Shown one piece after another: positions 28,830 through 40,474 of a DNA stretch of 64,000 nucleotides; positions within the stretch are counted from its first letter, which is position 1; each line of letters starts with the position of its first letter. The notes under the pieces were generated by a model, which ran no database searches, was not told the DNA's origin, and was given only the letters and a program-made list of their open reading frames with translations. The position numbers and the translations under genes were made by a program. Where the stretch lies: assembly GCF_036010505.1 (NCBI RefSeq), contig NZ_CP108569.1, forward strand, positions 4,630,001 to 4,694,000, written 5' to 3'. This DNA comes from Streptomyces sp. NBC_01197 (lineage in GTDB: Bacteria; Actinomycetota; Actinomycetes; Streptomycetales; Streptomycetaceae).

Positions 28830-29786
28830 CTACCCGCGCCGTCGCGCGGACGCTGCCGCCTTCGTCAGGAACGGTGGCAGGACGTTCGCCGCGAACCGGT
28901 GCAGTTGTGGGCGGCCGCGGGGTGCCGTGGCAGGGCCGGGTCCGGGGGCTGTCGCGGTCCGCGGTGGTGCGGGGTGGCGGGACACCGGCTGCGGCGGGAG
29001 CTGCGCCTTCTTGCCGCTGATGCGGATGAGCGGTTCGCCCGCGACGGACTCCTCGCCGTGCCAGAGGTCCTTACGGGTCGCGAGCCAGGCCGCCAGCTCG
29101 GCGCGCAGGGCGGAGGGATCGCCCCAGGTCCCGTAGAGCTTGGTGCCGGTGATGCAGAGGACGTGCAGACCTCCGCTGGTCACCGCCTGCCAGGCCGCTG
29201 CGGCGACGCCGGGGCAGTGCTCGGCGCGGAAGTCGTCCAGCACGACGACGCCGTACGGCTTCAGCGCCGCGCGGGCCGTCGCGATGTCGGCATGGACGTG
29301 TTCGTACAGATGTGAGGCGTCGACATGCACGAAGCGGCAGCTGCCGTCGGCCACCTGTCCGGGCACCATCGAGGACAGGCCCTGCACAACGGTCGGCAAC
29401 TCGTCGTGGAAGGAAAGGTAGTTCGCCTCGAACGCCCGCCGGGTGAGGGTGGAGTAGGACTTGGCCATCTCGGCGTCGTTGGCGGAGTCGTCGGCAGGGC
29501 CGTCGAAGAGATCGCAGACGGTGAAGCGTTCACCGGGGCGCAGATAGGAACCGGTGAAGATCGCGCTCTTGCCCATGTACGCGCCCACTTCCAGCAGATC
29601 GCCGGCCTGGGCGAGGACCTTCTGCCGGGTCAGGAGCCAGTCGAAGAGCAACTGGTCCGCCGCGAAGAACCACCCCTTCACCTCGTCCAGCCCGGCGGGG
29701 GCCGGAAGTTGCTCGGTGTCATCCGCAGGCATGTAGTCCGAAGGCCTGCTGTCCGACGGCGTTGCGCCGGGTGTGCTGCTGGTCAT
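28830..29786 (-). CDS. Class I SAM-dependent methyltransferase (Methyltransf_24 type)
   Basis: 318 residues from ATG 29786. SAM motif I is in DLLEVGAYMGKSAIF, with the acidic post-I residue in FTVCDLFDGP, then VHVDASHLYEHVHADI and VVVLDDFRAEHCPG. These are the motifs of the CmcI/TylF-like Rossmann methyltransferases. A long Pro/Ala/Arg-rich tail follows the catalytic domain (from about residue 255). The substrate is unknown; homologues act on sugars, small metabolites and surface polysaccharides. It is downstream of the YfhO gene on the same strand (184-base gap). The open frame extends to 29963, but the extension lacks family sequence. Confidence 0.8.
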   Translation of the reverse strand: MTSSTPGATPSDSRPSDYMPADDTEQLPAPAGLDEVKGWFFAADQLLFDWLLTRQKVLAQAGDLLEVGAYMGKSAIFTGSYLRPGERFTVCDLFDGPADDSANDAEMAKSYSTLTRRAFEANYLSFHDELPTVVQGLSSMVPGQVADGSCRFVHVDASHLYEHVHADIATARAALKPYGVVVLDDFRAEHCPGVAAAAWQAVTSGGLHVLCITGTKLYGTWGDPSALRAELAAWLATRKDLWHGEESVAGEPLIRISGKKAQLPPQPVSRHPAPPRTATAPGPGPATAPRGRPQLHRFAANVLPPFLTKAAASARRRG

Positions 29787-29970
29787 GAGGGATCCGTTCG
29801 GAGATCGCTGAACCCGCCAGTACATGTGCGTCGGGGCGCTGGACACGCCGCGCTGTGGGTTCGGCGGGCCGCGCCGGCTGCCCGAGAGCCTGGTAGCCGC
29901 CGGTGTCGTCGCGGTGAGATCCACCCGTCCGCCCCGTGAATGGGCGGTGCAAGATCCGGTCACGCGTCAC

Positions 29971-32532
29971 TTAACGGACATCGACGTATGATGCATCGCT
30001 GTATGGTGTGGGCTCCGCGTCCCCGGCGCTGCCCGGCTGCCGGCGGTGTGCCCGGCCGACTCCCCGGCGCTGCACCCTCCGTACGACCGCCGACCCGATC
30101 AGCAGCGCCAGTGCCAGACCTCCCGCCGCCGAACCGAGCCGAAGTCCGGGCGGGCGGAAAGCGCAGCTCACCTCTGTCGCGTCGCCGGTCAGGGGGACCG
30201 CCACCAGGCCCAGATACGAGCGCGCCGGGCGGTCGGCCCCGTGGCCCGTGTGGCACTGCCAGCCGGAGATGCGGGGCATCGCGAATACCGCCGTTCCCCG
30301 TGAGCCCGGCGGGAGTTGGGCCCGTACCGCGTCGTCCGTGACCTGGACCGAGCTGGCTCCCGTCTTCGTCAGATGATTCACCGCCGCGGCCAGTTCCGTA
30401 CGGGACAGACAGCCCGTCCTGCCGTGCGGATGCGGGGTGACCGCCGCGCCGCCCGGCGCCCGGCCCATCGGCTGGAGTGCCGCGCGCCGGCCCCGCCGGC
30501 CGCCGCGCAGTTCCACCGGTTCGCCGCCGCCCAGCCGGGCGAAGCCGGTGAAGTCCGGTGCCGAGTAGAAGACATCGGTGCCGACCGGGCACTTGTCCGC
30601 GTACGTGTACACATCCGCGCCAAGGAGCAGTTCCTGGTTCCGGAACGGGGAGCGCCCGAAGTGCGGCACCGGGCCCGGCGGCCGTACGGTCACCAGCGGA
30701 GGCGCGGCCGCCCGCGTCACCGTCACCGCACCGGCGCCCTTCGCGTCCGGCGCCGACCGAACCCGCGCGCCCACCGAGAAGATCGCGTCCGTCACCGGGT
30801 TGTCCAGCGACTGCATACTCCGCCCCCGCGAGGTCCAGCCGGCCCCCAGCGCGGCCATCGTCCGGGTGTACGGGTCCGGCGTCATGCTGCTGTAGTACGA
30901 GCCGCCCTCCCCGCCGACCAGCAAGGGGTCGTTCCCGGTGGTCTGCTGACGCCCCGGGTCGGTGCGGTAACGCGGCCAGCCGTCCGCCCCGGCGACCGCT
31001 GCCGCCTCCTCGTCCAGGTGGCGGCCCCAGGGCGCGTAGTCGTCGAGCCGGTGGATCTTGACCCGGTCCGCGTACGCCGTCGTCGCGGCCGCCTGACCCG
31101 CCTGCGCCCCCACCAGCAGCAGCACGGCGACAACCGGCTGCCACCGCCGAACCCGCAGCCGGGGCCGCGGAGTGTCGCCTTCCGGTCCCGAGTCGCTCCC
31201 GGGCCGCGCGTCGCCGGGCCGCCCGGCGCCCGGTCCCCGCACCCGCCCCGCCCTTCCCAGCAGCACCAGCCCGGCCACCGCCGCGGCCAGGCCGAGACCG
31301 AAGAGCGGATACGTATATACAGTCACCGTCCGCGAGAAGCCCGCGAAGGCCGCCCCCGCCGCGAGCACCCCGGCCCCGCCGACCAGGGCCCGGCCGCCCG
31401 GCACCCCGTACGAGAGCGCTGTCCAGGCCGCGATCACCAGCAGGCCGCTCAGGACGAACGTCTGCCGGTACGGGCTGCCGTTCGGCGTCGCGAACACATG
31501 CCAGAACAGATGCGTGGGCTTCCACTGCATCGACAGCGCGACCAGCACCACGAGCCCCGTCCACACGGCCCGCTCCCGGCGCGGCACCGCACGGTGGAAC
31601 GCCAGCGCGCAGACCAGCAGCAGGGTGCCCGTGCCGAGGAACAGCGCGGGCGTGGAGAAGCTGTATGTGGCGGGGAGCGTGCGCGCGAACACATCCGTCC
31701 ATGAGGCGGGCGCGAAGTTCCGGGTCCAGCCCGGGTACGCGTGCCGGGTCCCGAGGAAGACCGTACAGAGGAGCGGGGCCGAGAGGCCGATGCCGAGCAG
31801 GACCGTTCCGGCCGCCCGGAGCAGCACCCGGACCGGGCGGTGCGCCCCCGCCCCCTCTCCCTTGCTCAGCAGCAGCCGTACCAGCAGCACCAGCGCGGCC
31901 CCGATGGTCGCCATGTACGCGGTGTAGAAGTTCGCGGTCCAGGCGAGCGCGACGACCACCGGCCCGAGGAGCGGTCGGCGCCCGTTCCGCACCCACTCGC
32001 CGACCAGGCACAGCAGCGGGAAGGCGATAAGCCCGTCCAGCCACATCAGGTTGTACGACGCCTCCAGGACCGACCAGCCGCAGAGCGCGTACGAGGCGCC
32101 GAGCAGCCCGGCCGCCCACCAGCGGCCGGGCCGCAGCGTGAGGAGCAGCGAGGTCATCGCCGCCGAGGCCGCCGCCATCTTGAGCAGCGTGACCACATAC
32201 ACCGCGAGGTCGATCCGGTCCTTCGGGAAGGCCGCCACAAGCAGCGCGAACGGGCTGCTCAGATACGTCCCCAGATCCGGCAGGAAGGACGTGCCGTACC
32301 CCGACTGCCAGTTGAGCAGCAGTCCGCCGTGCGCCCTGCCGTGCAGCAGATCCTCGAGGTGGGCGTGGAAGGGGATGTACTGGTTGCCCAGGTCGCTGAC
32401 GCTTCGGTGGCGCGGACCGTAGGGATAGATGCGGGCGGCGGCGTCCCCTGTGCACACGGCCAGTACGGTGAGCAGCGTGGCCAGTACGGTGGCACGAAGG
32501 CGGGGTGTCACTGCCGGACGGCGGGGTCTCAT
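29971..32532 (-). CDS. YfhO-family membrane glycosyltransferase-like protein
   Basis: 853 residues from ATG 32532 (GTG at 32586 is an alternative with a poor leader). About a dozen membrane helices fill residues 10-430. The first outer loop has GDAAARIYPYGPRHRSVSDLGNQYIPF, with acidic residues as in GT-C enzymes, and GYGTSFLPDLGTYLSSPF is the family hallmark. A large extracytoplasmic region (about 480-810) and one final helix follow. YfhO-type proteins add sugars to teichoic acids or lipid-linked polymers in Firmicutes. Divergently paired with a GtrA flippase gene, which supports a role in envelope glycosylation. Confidence 0.87.
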   Translation of the reverse strand: MRPRRPAVTPRLRATVLATLLTVLAVCTGDAAARIYPYGPRHRSVSDLGNQYIPFHAHLEDLLHGRAHGGLLLNWQSGYGTSFLPDLGTYLSSPFALLVAAFPKDRIDLAVYVVTLLKMAAASAAMTSLLLTLRPGRWWAAGLLGASYALCGWSVLEASYNLMWLDGLIAFPLLCLVGEWVRNGRRPLLGPVVVALAWTANFYTAYMATIGAALVLLVRLLLSKGEGAGAHRPVRVLLRAAGTVLLGIGLSAPLLCTVFLGTRHAYPGWTRNFAPASWTDVFARTLPATYSFSTPALFLGTGTLLLVCALAFHRAVPRRERAVWTGLVVLVALSMQWKPTHLFWHVFATPNGSPYRQTFVLSGLLVIAAWTALSYGVPGGRALVGGAGVLAAGAAFAGFSRTVTVYTYPLFGLGLAAAVAGLVLLGRAGRVRGPGAGRPGDARPGSDSGPEGDTPRPRLRVRRWQPVVAVLLLVGAQAGQAAATTAYADRVKIHRLDDYAPWGRHLDEEAAAVAGADGWPRYRTDPGRQQTTGNDPLLVGGEGGSYYSSMTPDPYTRTMAALGAGWTSRGRSMQSLDNPVTDAIFSVGARVRSAPDAKGAGAVTVTRAAAPPLVTVRPPGPVPHFGRSPFRNQELLLGADVYTYADKCPVGTDVFYSAPDFTGFARLGGGEPVELRGGRRGRRAALQPMGRAPGGAAVTPHPHGRTGCLSRTELAAAVNHLTKTGASSVQVTDDAVRAQLPPGSRGTAVFAMPRISGWQCHTGHGADRPARSYLGLVAVPLTGDATEVSCAFRPPGLRLGSAAGGLALALLIGSAVVRRVQRRGVGRAHRRQPGSAGDAEPTPYSDASYVDVR

Positions 32533-32600
32533 GCCCCGAATATGGCAGCGAATACGCGGAATTGGCCTGGAATATGGTGAGTTCACTCAGCCGTCACCGG

Positions 32601-32648
32601 GACTTCAACTTCAACTTCAACTTCATCTTCGACTTCGACTTCGATTTC
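32601..32648 (+). repeat. Eight-unit hexamer array between yfhO-like and gtrA-like genes
   Basis: Eight consecutive RAYTTC-like hexamers (GACTTC, AACTTC three times, ATCTTC, GACTTC twice, GATTTC). They lie in the divergent promoter region, 70 bases before the GtrA start. The unit period is six bases. It could be a slippage-prone spacer or a protein-binding array. Translated as an N-terminal extension of GtrA it would give Phe-Asn/Phe-Asp alternation, which I regard as spurious. Confidence 0.8.
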
Positions 32649-32717
32649 ACCTGGACCGGGTGGGTCCTACTGCGCCCTGCCCCTCCCCTCCTCCCGCTTT
32701 CAGGAGCGCGTACGCAG

Positions 32718-33170
32718 ATGAACACCGCACGGTTGGCCCCTACGGCGAAGCTGGGCCAGCTGGTCCGCTTCGCTCTCGTCGGCGTGGTGAACACCGGTAC
32801 TTACTACGGCTGTTACCTGCTTCTGCTCACCCGGCTCCCGTACCTCGCCGCGCACACCGTCGCCTTCTGCCTCAGCATGGTCGGCTCCTTCTTCATGAAC
32901 GCCCGGTTCACCTACCGGATCCGGCCGACCTGGCGGAAGTTCCTGCTCTTCCCGCTGACCAACGCGGCCAACTTCGTGATCACCACCGGCGGGGTGTACC
33001 TGCTGGTGGACGTGGCCGGCCTCGGCGCCGCCTACGCTCCGCTGGTCGCGGCGGCTGCCGCCATTCCGCTCACTTTTGTCATCTCTCGGACGATCATGCT
33101 CCGCCCCGACAACCGGCAGGCCCCTGAATCGTTGGTCGAACCAGTGGCCCCCGCCACGCCAAGTGCCTAA
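32718..33170 (+). CDS. GtrA-family membrane protein
   Basis: 150 residues from ATG 32718 (AGGAG 11 bases upstream). The family pattern of four helices is seen: LVRFALVGVVNTGTYYGCYLL, then TVAFCLSMVGSFFMNARFTYR with the conserved FxxNxxFTF-like motif, then FPLTNAANFVITTGGVYLLV, then AAAAIPLTFVISRTIM. GtrA proteins are proposed flippases for polyprenyl-linked sugars feeding glycosyltransferases such as YfhO, transcribed divergently here. It may use an upstream start through the hexamer array, but residue content argues against that. Confidence 0.87.
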   Translation: MNTARLAPTAKLGQLVRFALVGVVNTGTYYGCYLLLLTRLPYLAAHTVAFCLSMVGSFFMNARFTYRIRPTWRKFLLFPLTNAANFVITTGGVYLLVDVAGLGAAYAPLVAAAAAIPLTFVISRTIMLRPDNRQAPESLVEPVAPATPSA

Positions 33171-33278
33171 CATCGATCAACGCAAGGCCTTGTGCTCCCA
33201 CCCGTCGCCCGACCCCCCTCAAGGAGGCGCCGGGCGCCGCACCAAAGTTTGCACAAACCAGCCCGCCAGGAGGCTCCT

Positions 33279-33950
33279 TTGCACCGCCGTCGTCGCACTG
33301 CGCTCTCCGTATCCGCCGCGCTCGTCGCCGCAGCCCCGCTCCTCGCCGCCTGCGGCAGCCAGCCCCACCCGGGTGCCGCGGCCGTCGTGGGCAAGGACCG
33401 GATCACGGTCGCCGCCCTCCAGACGCAGGTGAACGACGTACGCGCGGCGCAGAACAAGTCCCCGCAGGCCGCCGAGCTGATCAGGAGCAGCAACAACCTC
33501 AGCGGCATGAAGCTCGGCAACATGATCTTCGACCGGGTACTCGCGAAGGCAGCGGCGGACGCCGGGGCCAAGGTCACGCCCAAGGACATCCAGGACGCGC
33601 GCGCCCAGCTGGTCAAGCAGGCGGGCAGCGAGCAGCGGCTCCAGCAGGTCTACCTCCAGCAGAACGGCATCGCGCCCGGCCAGATCGATCAGGCGCTCCA
33701 GGAGCAGGTCACCGCGTCGAAGCTGGCCGAGAAGCTGGGCGCCTCGCTCAGCACTCCGCAGGGCCAGAGCGCGGTGCTCCGGGCGATGATGAAGACGTCC
33801 AAGGCGATGGGCGTGGACGTCAATCCGCGCTACGGGGTCTGGGACGTCAAGAAGAGCCAGCTCGGTACGTACAAGACGCCGTGGATCACCCAGGTCACCA
33901 AGGAACAGGCCGACCCGTCCGCCGGAACCGGAGTCAGTGCGGCGGGGTAG
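33279..33950 (+). CDS. SurA N-terminal-domain lipoprotein
   Basis: 223 residues from TTG 33279, with a perfect AGGAGG five bases upstream. Signal HRRRRTALSVSAALVAAAP then LLAAC gives a lipobox Cys. The mature part has AAVVGKDRITVAALQTQV and long amphipathic helices to about residue 185, the SurA_N chaperone fold; no PpiC rotamase domain follows. It is an extracytoplasmic, membrane-tethered chaperone-like protein. mazG starts 9 bases after its stop, so the two are probably co-transcribed, a neighbourhood conserved in streptomycetes. Confidence 0.87.
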   Translation: MHRRRRTALSVSAALVAAAPLLAACGSQPHPGAAAVVGKDRITVAALQTQVNDVRAAQNKSPQAAELIRSSNNLSGMKLGNMIFDRVLAKAAADAGAKVTPKDIQDARAQLVKQAGSEQRLQQVYLQQNGIAPGQIDQALQEQVTASKLAEKLGASLSTPQGQSAVLRAMMKTSKAMGVDVNPRYGVWDVKKSQLGTYKTPWITQVTKEQADPSAGTGVSAAG

Positions 33951-33959
33951 TTTCGAGGG

Positions 33960-35018
33960 GTGACCGCTGAAAACACCCCTGACGCCACCGGCTCCGCGCC
34001 CTCCTTCGCCGCCGTCCCCGAGGCGCTCGACGCCCCCGGCCGGGTCGTACTGCTCACCACCAGCCACCGGGTCGCGCCTGGGCTGCTGTCCTGGCCGGCC
34101 TGGCAGCTGCTGCACACGGCGGACCGGGTGCTCTGCGTGGACACCGAGCACCCGCAGCTGCCGTATCTGCGTGAGGCGGGGGTGACCGTCGAGCACGCTG
34201 CGCCCGACGCGCACCAGCTGGTCGAGGAGTGCGCGGGCGGCCGCACGGTCGTCGTCCTCCCCTCGGGCGAGGGCGACCGGCAGCTGACCGACGGTCTGGC
34301 CAGGCTCGCGGGCAGCGGCCGGGTGCGGATGCCGGACCTGGAGCTGCTGCCCGGTTCGTACGATCTGCCGGGAGCGCGCCTGCTCGACCTGGTGCAGGTG
34401 ATGGACCGGGTGCGCCGCGAGTGCCCGTGGACGTCCCAGCAGACCCACCGGGGGCTCGCCAAGTACCTGATCGAGGAGGCGTACGAACTCGTCGAGGCGA
34501 TCGAGGACGGCGACCGCGACGAACTGCGCGAGGAGCTGGGGGACGTACTGCTCCAGGTCGTCTTCCACGCCCGGATCGCGCAGGAGGGCACCGGGGAAGA
34601 AGGGGACGAGCCGTTCTCCATCGACGACGTCGCGGGCGGCCTGGTCGAGAAGCTGATCCACCGCCACCCGCATGTGTTCGGCGACGAGACGGCGGAGACC
34701 GCCGAGGACGTCCACGCCCACTGGAACCGCACCAAGGCGATCGAGAAGCAGCGTGCGTCGGTGACGGACGGCGTCCCGGTCGGTCAGCCGGCCCTCGCGC
34801 TCGCGGCGAAGCTGACGTCCCGGGTGCGGGGCTCGGAGCTCGACGTGCCGCTCCCGGCGGGGGAGGGTGTCGGCTACCGGTTGCTCGCCCTGGCCGCGAG
34901 CGCGGAGGCGGCGGGTACGGACCCGGAGGCCGCGCTGCGCGCCGCGGCGCGGGCGTACCGGGACGCGATCCGGGCCGCGGAGAGCGCGACAGCCGGTACG
35001 GCTACCGTCGAGGAGTGA
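33960..35018 (+). CDS. mazG: Nucleoside triphosphate pyrophosphohydrolase MazG
   Basis: 352 residues. The catalytic MazG domain begins at about residue 140 (VMDRVRRECPWTSQQTH). The metal-binding helices follow as EEAYELVEA and EELGDVLLQVVFHA (about 171-202), then HVFGDETAETAEDVHAHW. The N-terminal ~130 residues resemble the degenerate tetrapyrrole-methylase-like domain of actinobacterial MazG. It hydrolyses (d)NTPs to monophosphates, house-cleaning abnormal nucleotides. GTG at 33960 is directly preceded by GAGGG. Its stop overlaps the P450 start (GTGA). Confidence 0.92.
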   Translation: MTAENTPDATGSAPSFAAVPEALDAPGRVVLLTTSHRVAPGLLSWPAWQLLHTADRVLCVDTEHPQLPYLREAGVTVEHAAPDAHQLVEECAGGRTVVVLPSGEGDRQLTDGLARLAGSGRVRMPDLELLPGSYDLPGARLLDLVQVMDRVRRECPWTSQQTHRGLAKYLIEEAYELVEAIEDGDRDELREELGDVLLQVVFHARIAQEGTGEEGDEPFSIDDVAGGLVEKLIHRHPHVFGDETAETAEDVHAHWNRTKAIEKQRASVTDGVPVGQPALALAAKLTSRVRGSELDVPLPAGEGVGYRLLALAASAEAAGTDPEAALRAAARAYRDAIRAAESATAGTATVEE

Positions 35019-36307
35019 CCGACAACAGCACCGCAGGCCCGGCCCCCACCCTTTTCACCTGGGAGTTCGCGACCGACCCGTACCCCGCGTACGCCTGGCT
35101 CCGCGAGAACGCGCCCGTCCACAGGACCGCGCTCCCGAGCGGGGTGGAGGCCTGGCTCGTGACGCGGTACGCGGACGCGCGGGCGGCACTCGCCGAGCCC
35201 CGGCTGTCGAAGAACCCCGCGCACCACGCGGAGTCCCCGCACGCCAAGGGCAAGACCGGCATTCCGGGCGAGCGCAAGGCGGAGCTGATGACGCATCTGC
35301 TGAACATCGACCCGCCGGACCACACCCGGCTGCGGCGTCTGGTCTCCAAGGCGTTCACCCCGCGCACCGTCGCGCTCTTCGCACCGCGCGTGCAGGAGCT
35401 GACGGACCAGCTGATCGACGCCTTCGTGGCGAGGAGCGCGGAGCGGGGCGAAGGGGAGGAGCAGGAGGCCGGGGGGCAGGCCGATCTCATCCATGACTTC
35501 GCCTTCCCGCTCCCCATCTACGCCATCTGCGACCTGCTCGGCGTCCCCCGCGAGGACCAGGACGACTTCCGTGACTGGGCGGGCATGATGATCCGTCACG
35601 GCGGCGGTCCGCGCGGCGGGGTCGCGCGGTCGGTCAAGAAGATGCGGAACTACCTCGCCGAACTCATCCACCGCAAGCGGGAGAGCCCCGGCGACGACCT
35701 CATCTCCGGGCTCATCAGGGCGAGCGACGACGGCGAGCACCTGACCGAGAACGAAGCGGCGGCGATGGCGTTCATCCTGCTCTTCGCCGGGTTCGAGACG
35801 ACGGTCAACCTCATCGGCAACGGTATGTACGCGCTGCTCCGCAATCCGGACCAGCGCGAGCGTCTGGAGGCCTCGCTGGCGGCGGGGGAGAGCGACCTCC
35901 TCGCCACCGGTGTGGAGGAACTTCTGCGGTACGACGGGCCGGTGGAGCTGGCGACCTGGCGGTTCGCCACCGAGGCGCTGACCCTGGGCGGACAGGCCGT
36001 CTCGGAGGGCGATCCCGTACTGGTCGTGCTGGCCGCCGCCGACCGCGATCCGGAGCGCTTCGCCGAGCCCGACACACTCGACCTCTCACGCACCGACAAC
36101 CAGCATCTGGGATACGGGCACGGCATCCACTACTGCCTCGGCGCGCCCCTCGCCCGGCTGGAGGCGCAGACCGCGCTAGCCACCCTGCTGCGCCGTCTGC
36201 CGGACCTGCGACTTGCGGTGGAACCTGGCGATTTGCGCTGGCGCGGTGGACTCATCATGCGGGGATTGCGCACGCTTCCGGTGGAGTTCGGTACGCCGTC
36301 GAACTGA
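35015..36307 (+). CDS. Cytochrome P450 (CYP107-like)
   Basis: 430 residues from GTG 35015, overlapping the mazG stop. The I-helix oxygen-binding motif AGFETT, the ExxR motif (EELLR), and the heme loop HLGYGHGIHYCLGAPLAR with the axial Cys near residue 373 are all intact. PDHTRLRRLVSKAFT is the conserved C-helix. The length and motifs fit a soluble class I bacterial P450 that needs ferredoxin partners, none of which is encoded nearby. The substrate is unknown. Coupling with mazG is probably historical. Confidence 0.92.
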   Translation: MTDNSTAGPAPTLFTWEFATDPYPAYAWLRENAPVHRTALPSGVEAWLVTRYADARAALAEPRLSKNPAHHAESPHAKGKTGIPGERKAELMTHLLNIDPPDHTRLRRLVSKAFTPRTVALFAPRVQELTDQLIDAFVARSAERGEGEEQEAGGQADLIHDFAFPLPIYAICDLLGVPREDQDDFRDWAGMMIRHGGGPRGGVARSVKKMRNYLAELIHRKRESPGDDLISGLIRASDDGEHLTENEAAAMAFILLFAGFETTVNLIGNGMYALLRNPDQRERLEASLAAGESDLLATGVEELLRYDGPVELATWRFATEALTLGGQAVSEGDPVLVVLAAADRDPERFAEPDTLDLSRTDNQHLGYGHGIHYCLGAPLARLEAQTALATLLRRLPDLRLAVEPGDLRWRGGLIMRGLRTLPVEFGTPSN

Positions 36308-36376
36308 CGGGTTGTCGGATGCCCGGCTGACGGGGCGTCAAGGCTGTGACTTTCACGTGATCTCCGCTGCATCGAC

Positions 36377-36406
36377 TTGTGACTGGTGTTCGAGTGCGGC
36401 TACGTT
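36377..36406 (+). promoter_or_regulatory. Candidate vegetative promoter of the first rpf gene
   Basis: TTGTGA (36377-36382) and TACGTT (36401-36406) are separated by 18 bases, about 38 bases before the start codon. The only deviations are at positions where Streptomyces hrdB promoters often vary. No riboswitch is seen here, unlike the second rpf gene. Confidence 0.4.
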
Positions 36407-36443
36407 CACCCCTCGACTCATCCGTCACACGGAAGGCCACCGC

Positions 36444-37508
36444 ATGCGCACCGGGAACGGTCGGCACCGCCGCCCCCGTCAGGCTCCAGCTCTTGTCGTA
36501 GCGGCAGGAGTCACGGGCTCGGCCATCGCCCTTCCGCTGCTGGCGTCGACCGGCGCCCACGCGGCTGACGCCACGACCTGGGACCGGGTGGCACTGTGTG
36601 AGAGCGGCGGCATCTGGAGTACCGACCTCGGCAACGGGCACTACGGCGGCCTCCAGTTCTCGCAGGCGACCTGGGACAAGTACGGCGGCGGGCAGTACGC
36701 GGCCCGCGCCGACCTGGCCAGCCGCTCCCAGCAGATAGCCGTCGCCCAGAAGGTGTACGCGGCCGAGGGCGCGGCTCCCTGGGCCAGTTGTGCGGCCATC
36801 GCCGGTCTGACCAAGGACGACGCCGACACGGCCCTGGTGGACCCGGGCGCCCCGGACACCGCGAGCCCCAGCCCCACGAAGGCGACCGGTTCCGCCGGGG
36901 ACCCGCTGGGTGCGGACACGAGTGCGGACGGTTCGAAGCAGACGTCCTCCACGCAGGCGCCGTCCAAGCAGGCGAGTCCGAGCCCGTCGGATTCCCACTC
37001 CGGATCGTCGTCCTCATCATCGCCGTCATCTCCGGCATCTGACCCTTCATCGGACGCATCGGACTCTTCCCGCGATTCGGGTCATTCCGACACTCCGGAT
37101 ACTTCGGCCACTTCGGACTCCAGTGCATCCGCCGCGCCCGGCCCGTCGGATTCCGCGCCTCCAGCCCCTTCCGGCTCGGCGACATCCGACGGCCCTGATT
37201 CCGGGAATGCCCCGGCGCCCTCGGGGGCCGGCAAGCACCGGGGCGGTGAGGCCGCCGGCGACACCGGCGCGAGCCGTGACGAGACCGGCCGGCACGCTTC
37301 GCGCGGCGGGGAGACATCCCGAGAAGACGCCCGTACGGAGGGCAGCTACACGGTCCGCGCGGGTGACAACCTGTGGTCCATCGCGGAGGCGCACGATCTG
37401 CCCGGCGGATGGCCCGCGCTCTACGCGGCGAACCATCGGACCGTCGGAGGCGATCCGGACTTCATCGTTCCTGGCCAGAGCCTTGATCTCGACCGGAATC
37501 AGGGGTAG
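36444..37508 (+). CDS. Resuscitation-promoting-factor-type transglycosylase with Ser/Asp-rich linker and LysM
   Basis: 354 residues. A Sec signal peptide ends near residue 40 (THAHA-type site in STGAHA). The Rpf lytic-transglycosylase domain is at 41-118 with catalytic Glu53 in LCESGG and YGGLQFSQATW. A long Ser/Pro/Asp/Ala low-complexity linker runs from about 130 to 295, and a C-terminal LysM domain (YTVRAGDNLWSIAEAHDLPGGW) from about 302 to 350. Secreted cleavage of peptidoglycan during germination and outgrowth is expected. ATG 36444 has GGAAGG seven bases upstream. The unusually long linker and lack of the riboswitch distinguish it from the next paralogue. Confidence 0.9.
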   Translation: MRTGNGRHRRPRQAPALVVAAGVTGSAIALPLLASTGAHAADATTWDRVALCESGGIWSTDLGNGHYGGLQFSQATWDKYGGGQYAARADLASRSQQIAVAQKVYAAEGAAPWASCAAIAGLTKDDADTALVDPGAPDTASPSPTKATGSAGDPLGADTSADGSKQTSSTQAPSKQASPSPSDSHSGSSSSSSPSSPASDPSSDASDSSRDSGHSDTPDTSATSDSSASAAPGPSDSAPPAPSGSATSDGPDSGNAPAPSGAGKHRGGEAAGDTGASRDETGRHASRGGETSREDARTEGSYTVRAGDNLWSIAEAHDLPGGWPALYAANHRTVGGDPDFIVPGQSLDLDRNQG

Positions 37509-37763
37509 TTCGGGGTCGTATGTCCGCTTCTGTTCGAGTGAGACATGACTCTCGTCGGCTCGGCTGAATGACCAGACTGTCCGCCCGGCGCGCGCCGCCT
37601 CTCACCTGGGGAAACGGGTAACGCCGGGTCGTAAACCGGGAATTTGCTCCCCGATGTTCATCTTTGAATATCGGGGGGTCCTGTGATTACGGTCAGACCG
37701 CTCGCACCGCGGGCCTCTTCGATCGCCACGCCGAATCCTGCCATCGGTCGAAGGGAGACAGTT

Positions 37764-38661
<898 letters not shown>

Positions 38662-38679
38662 TATCAGCTCTCCGCAGCA

Positions 38680-38722
38680 CCCCCGGCCCGGCGCGACTCC
38701 CCCGTACGCGCCGGGCCGGGGG
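38680..38722 (+). terminator. Strong hairpin terminator after rpfA
   Basis: A perfect 16-bp stem: CCCCCGGCCCGGCGCG (38680-38695) pairs with 38707-38722 around an 11-base loop, 19 bases after the stop. Confidence 0.85.
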
Positions 38723-38928
38723 TCTCTCCATCGGAGCCGACCGGACTGACCGGAGCCGACCGGACCGACCGGAGCCGCGTCCTGGTTCATCCCGCGACCC
38801 GGCCGGGGCAGGTCACTTGGTCACCGTCTGGTAGATTTGTTGACTTTCACACCGTCATACAAGCTTTTGGGCCCTTTTTCGTCCCACGGGCCGGGCGCCC
38901 TGCCGACTGATGACTCAGAGCCGGTTAG

Positions 38929-40275
<1,347 letters not shown>

Positions 40276-40474
40276 AACGGTTCGAGGGCAGTTGCCACGG
40301 CCGGGAGCTGACACAGCCGGAGAGCAGCTGAATCGAACGAAGAACAGCTGACACGGCCGAAGAACTGAATAAAGAGCTGAATCAGCAGCAAAGGCGCAGC
40401 CACGCGCAGCCGTCCCCGTACCCGGTCCCGTACCGTGTCCGGGGACGGACGTGCGTGTGTAACGGGGAGGCGGC

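Noticed and set aside
32601..32648. CRISPR-like array
   Set aside because: Units are only six bases with no spacers, and no cas genes are present anywhere in the window.
32505..32717. N-terminal extension of the GtrA protein through the hexamer array
   Set aside because: It would add a Phe-Asn/Phe-Asp repeat absent from the family, and ATG 32718 has an AGGAG site upstream.
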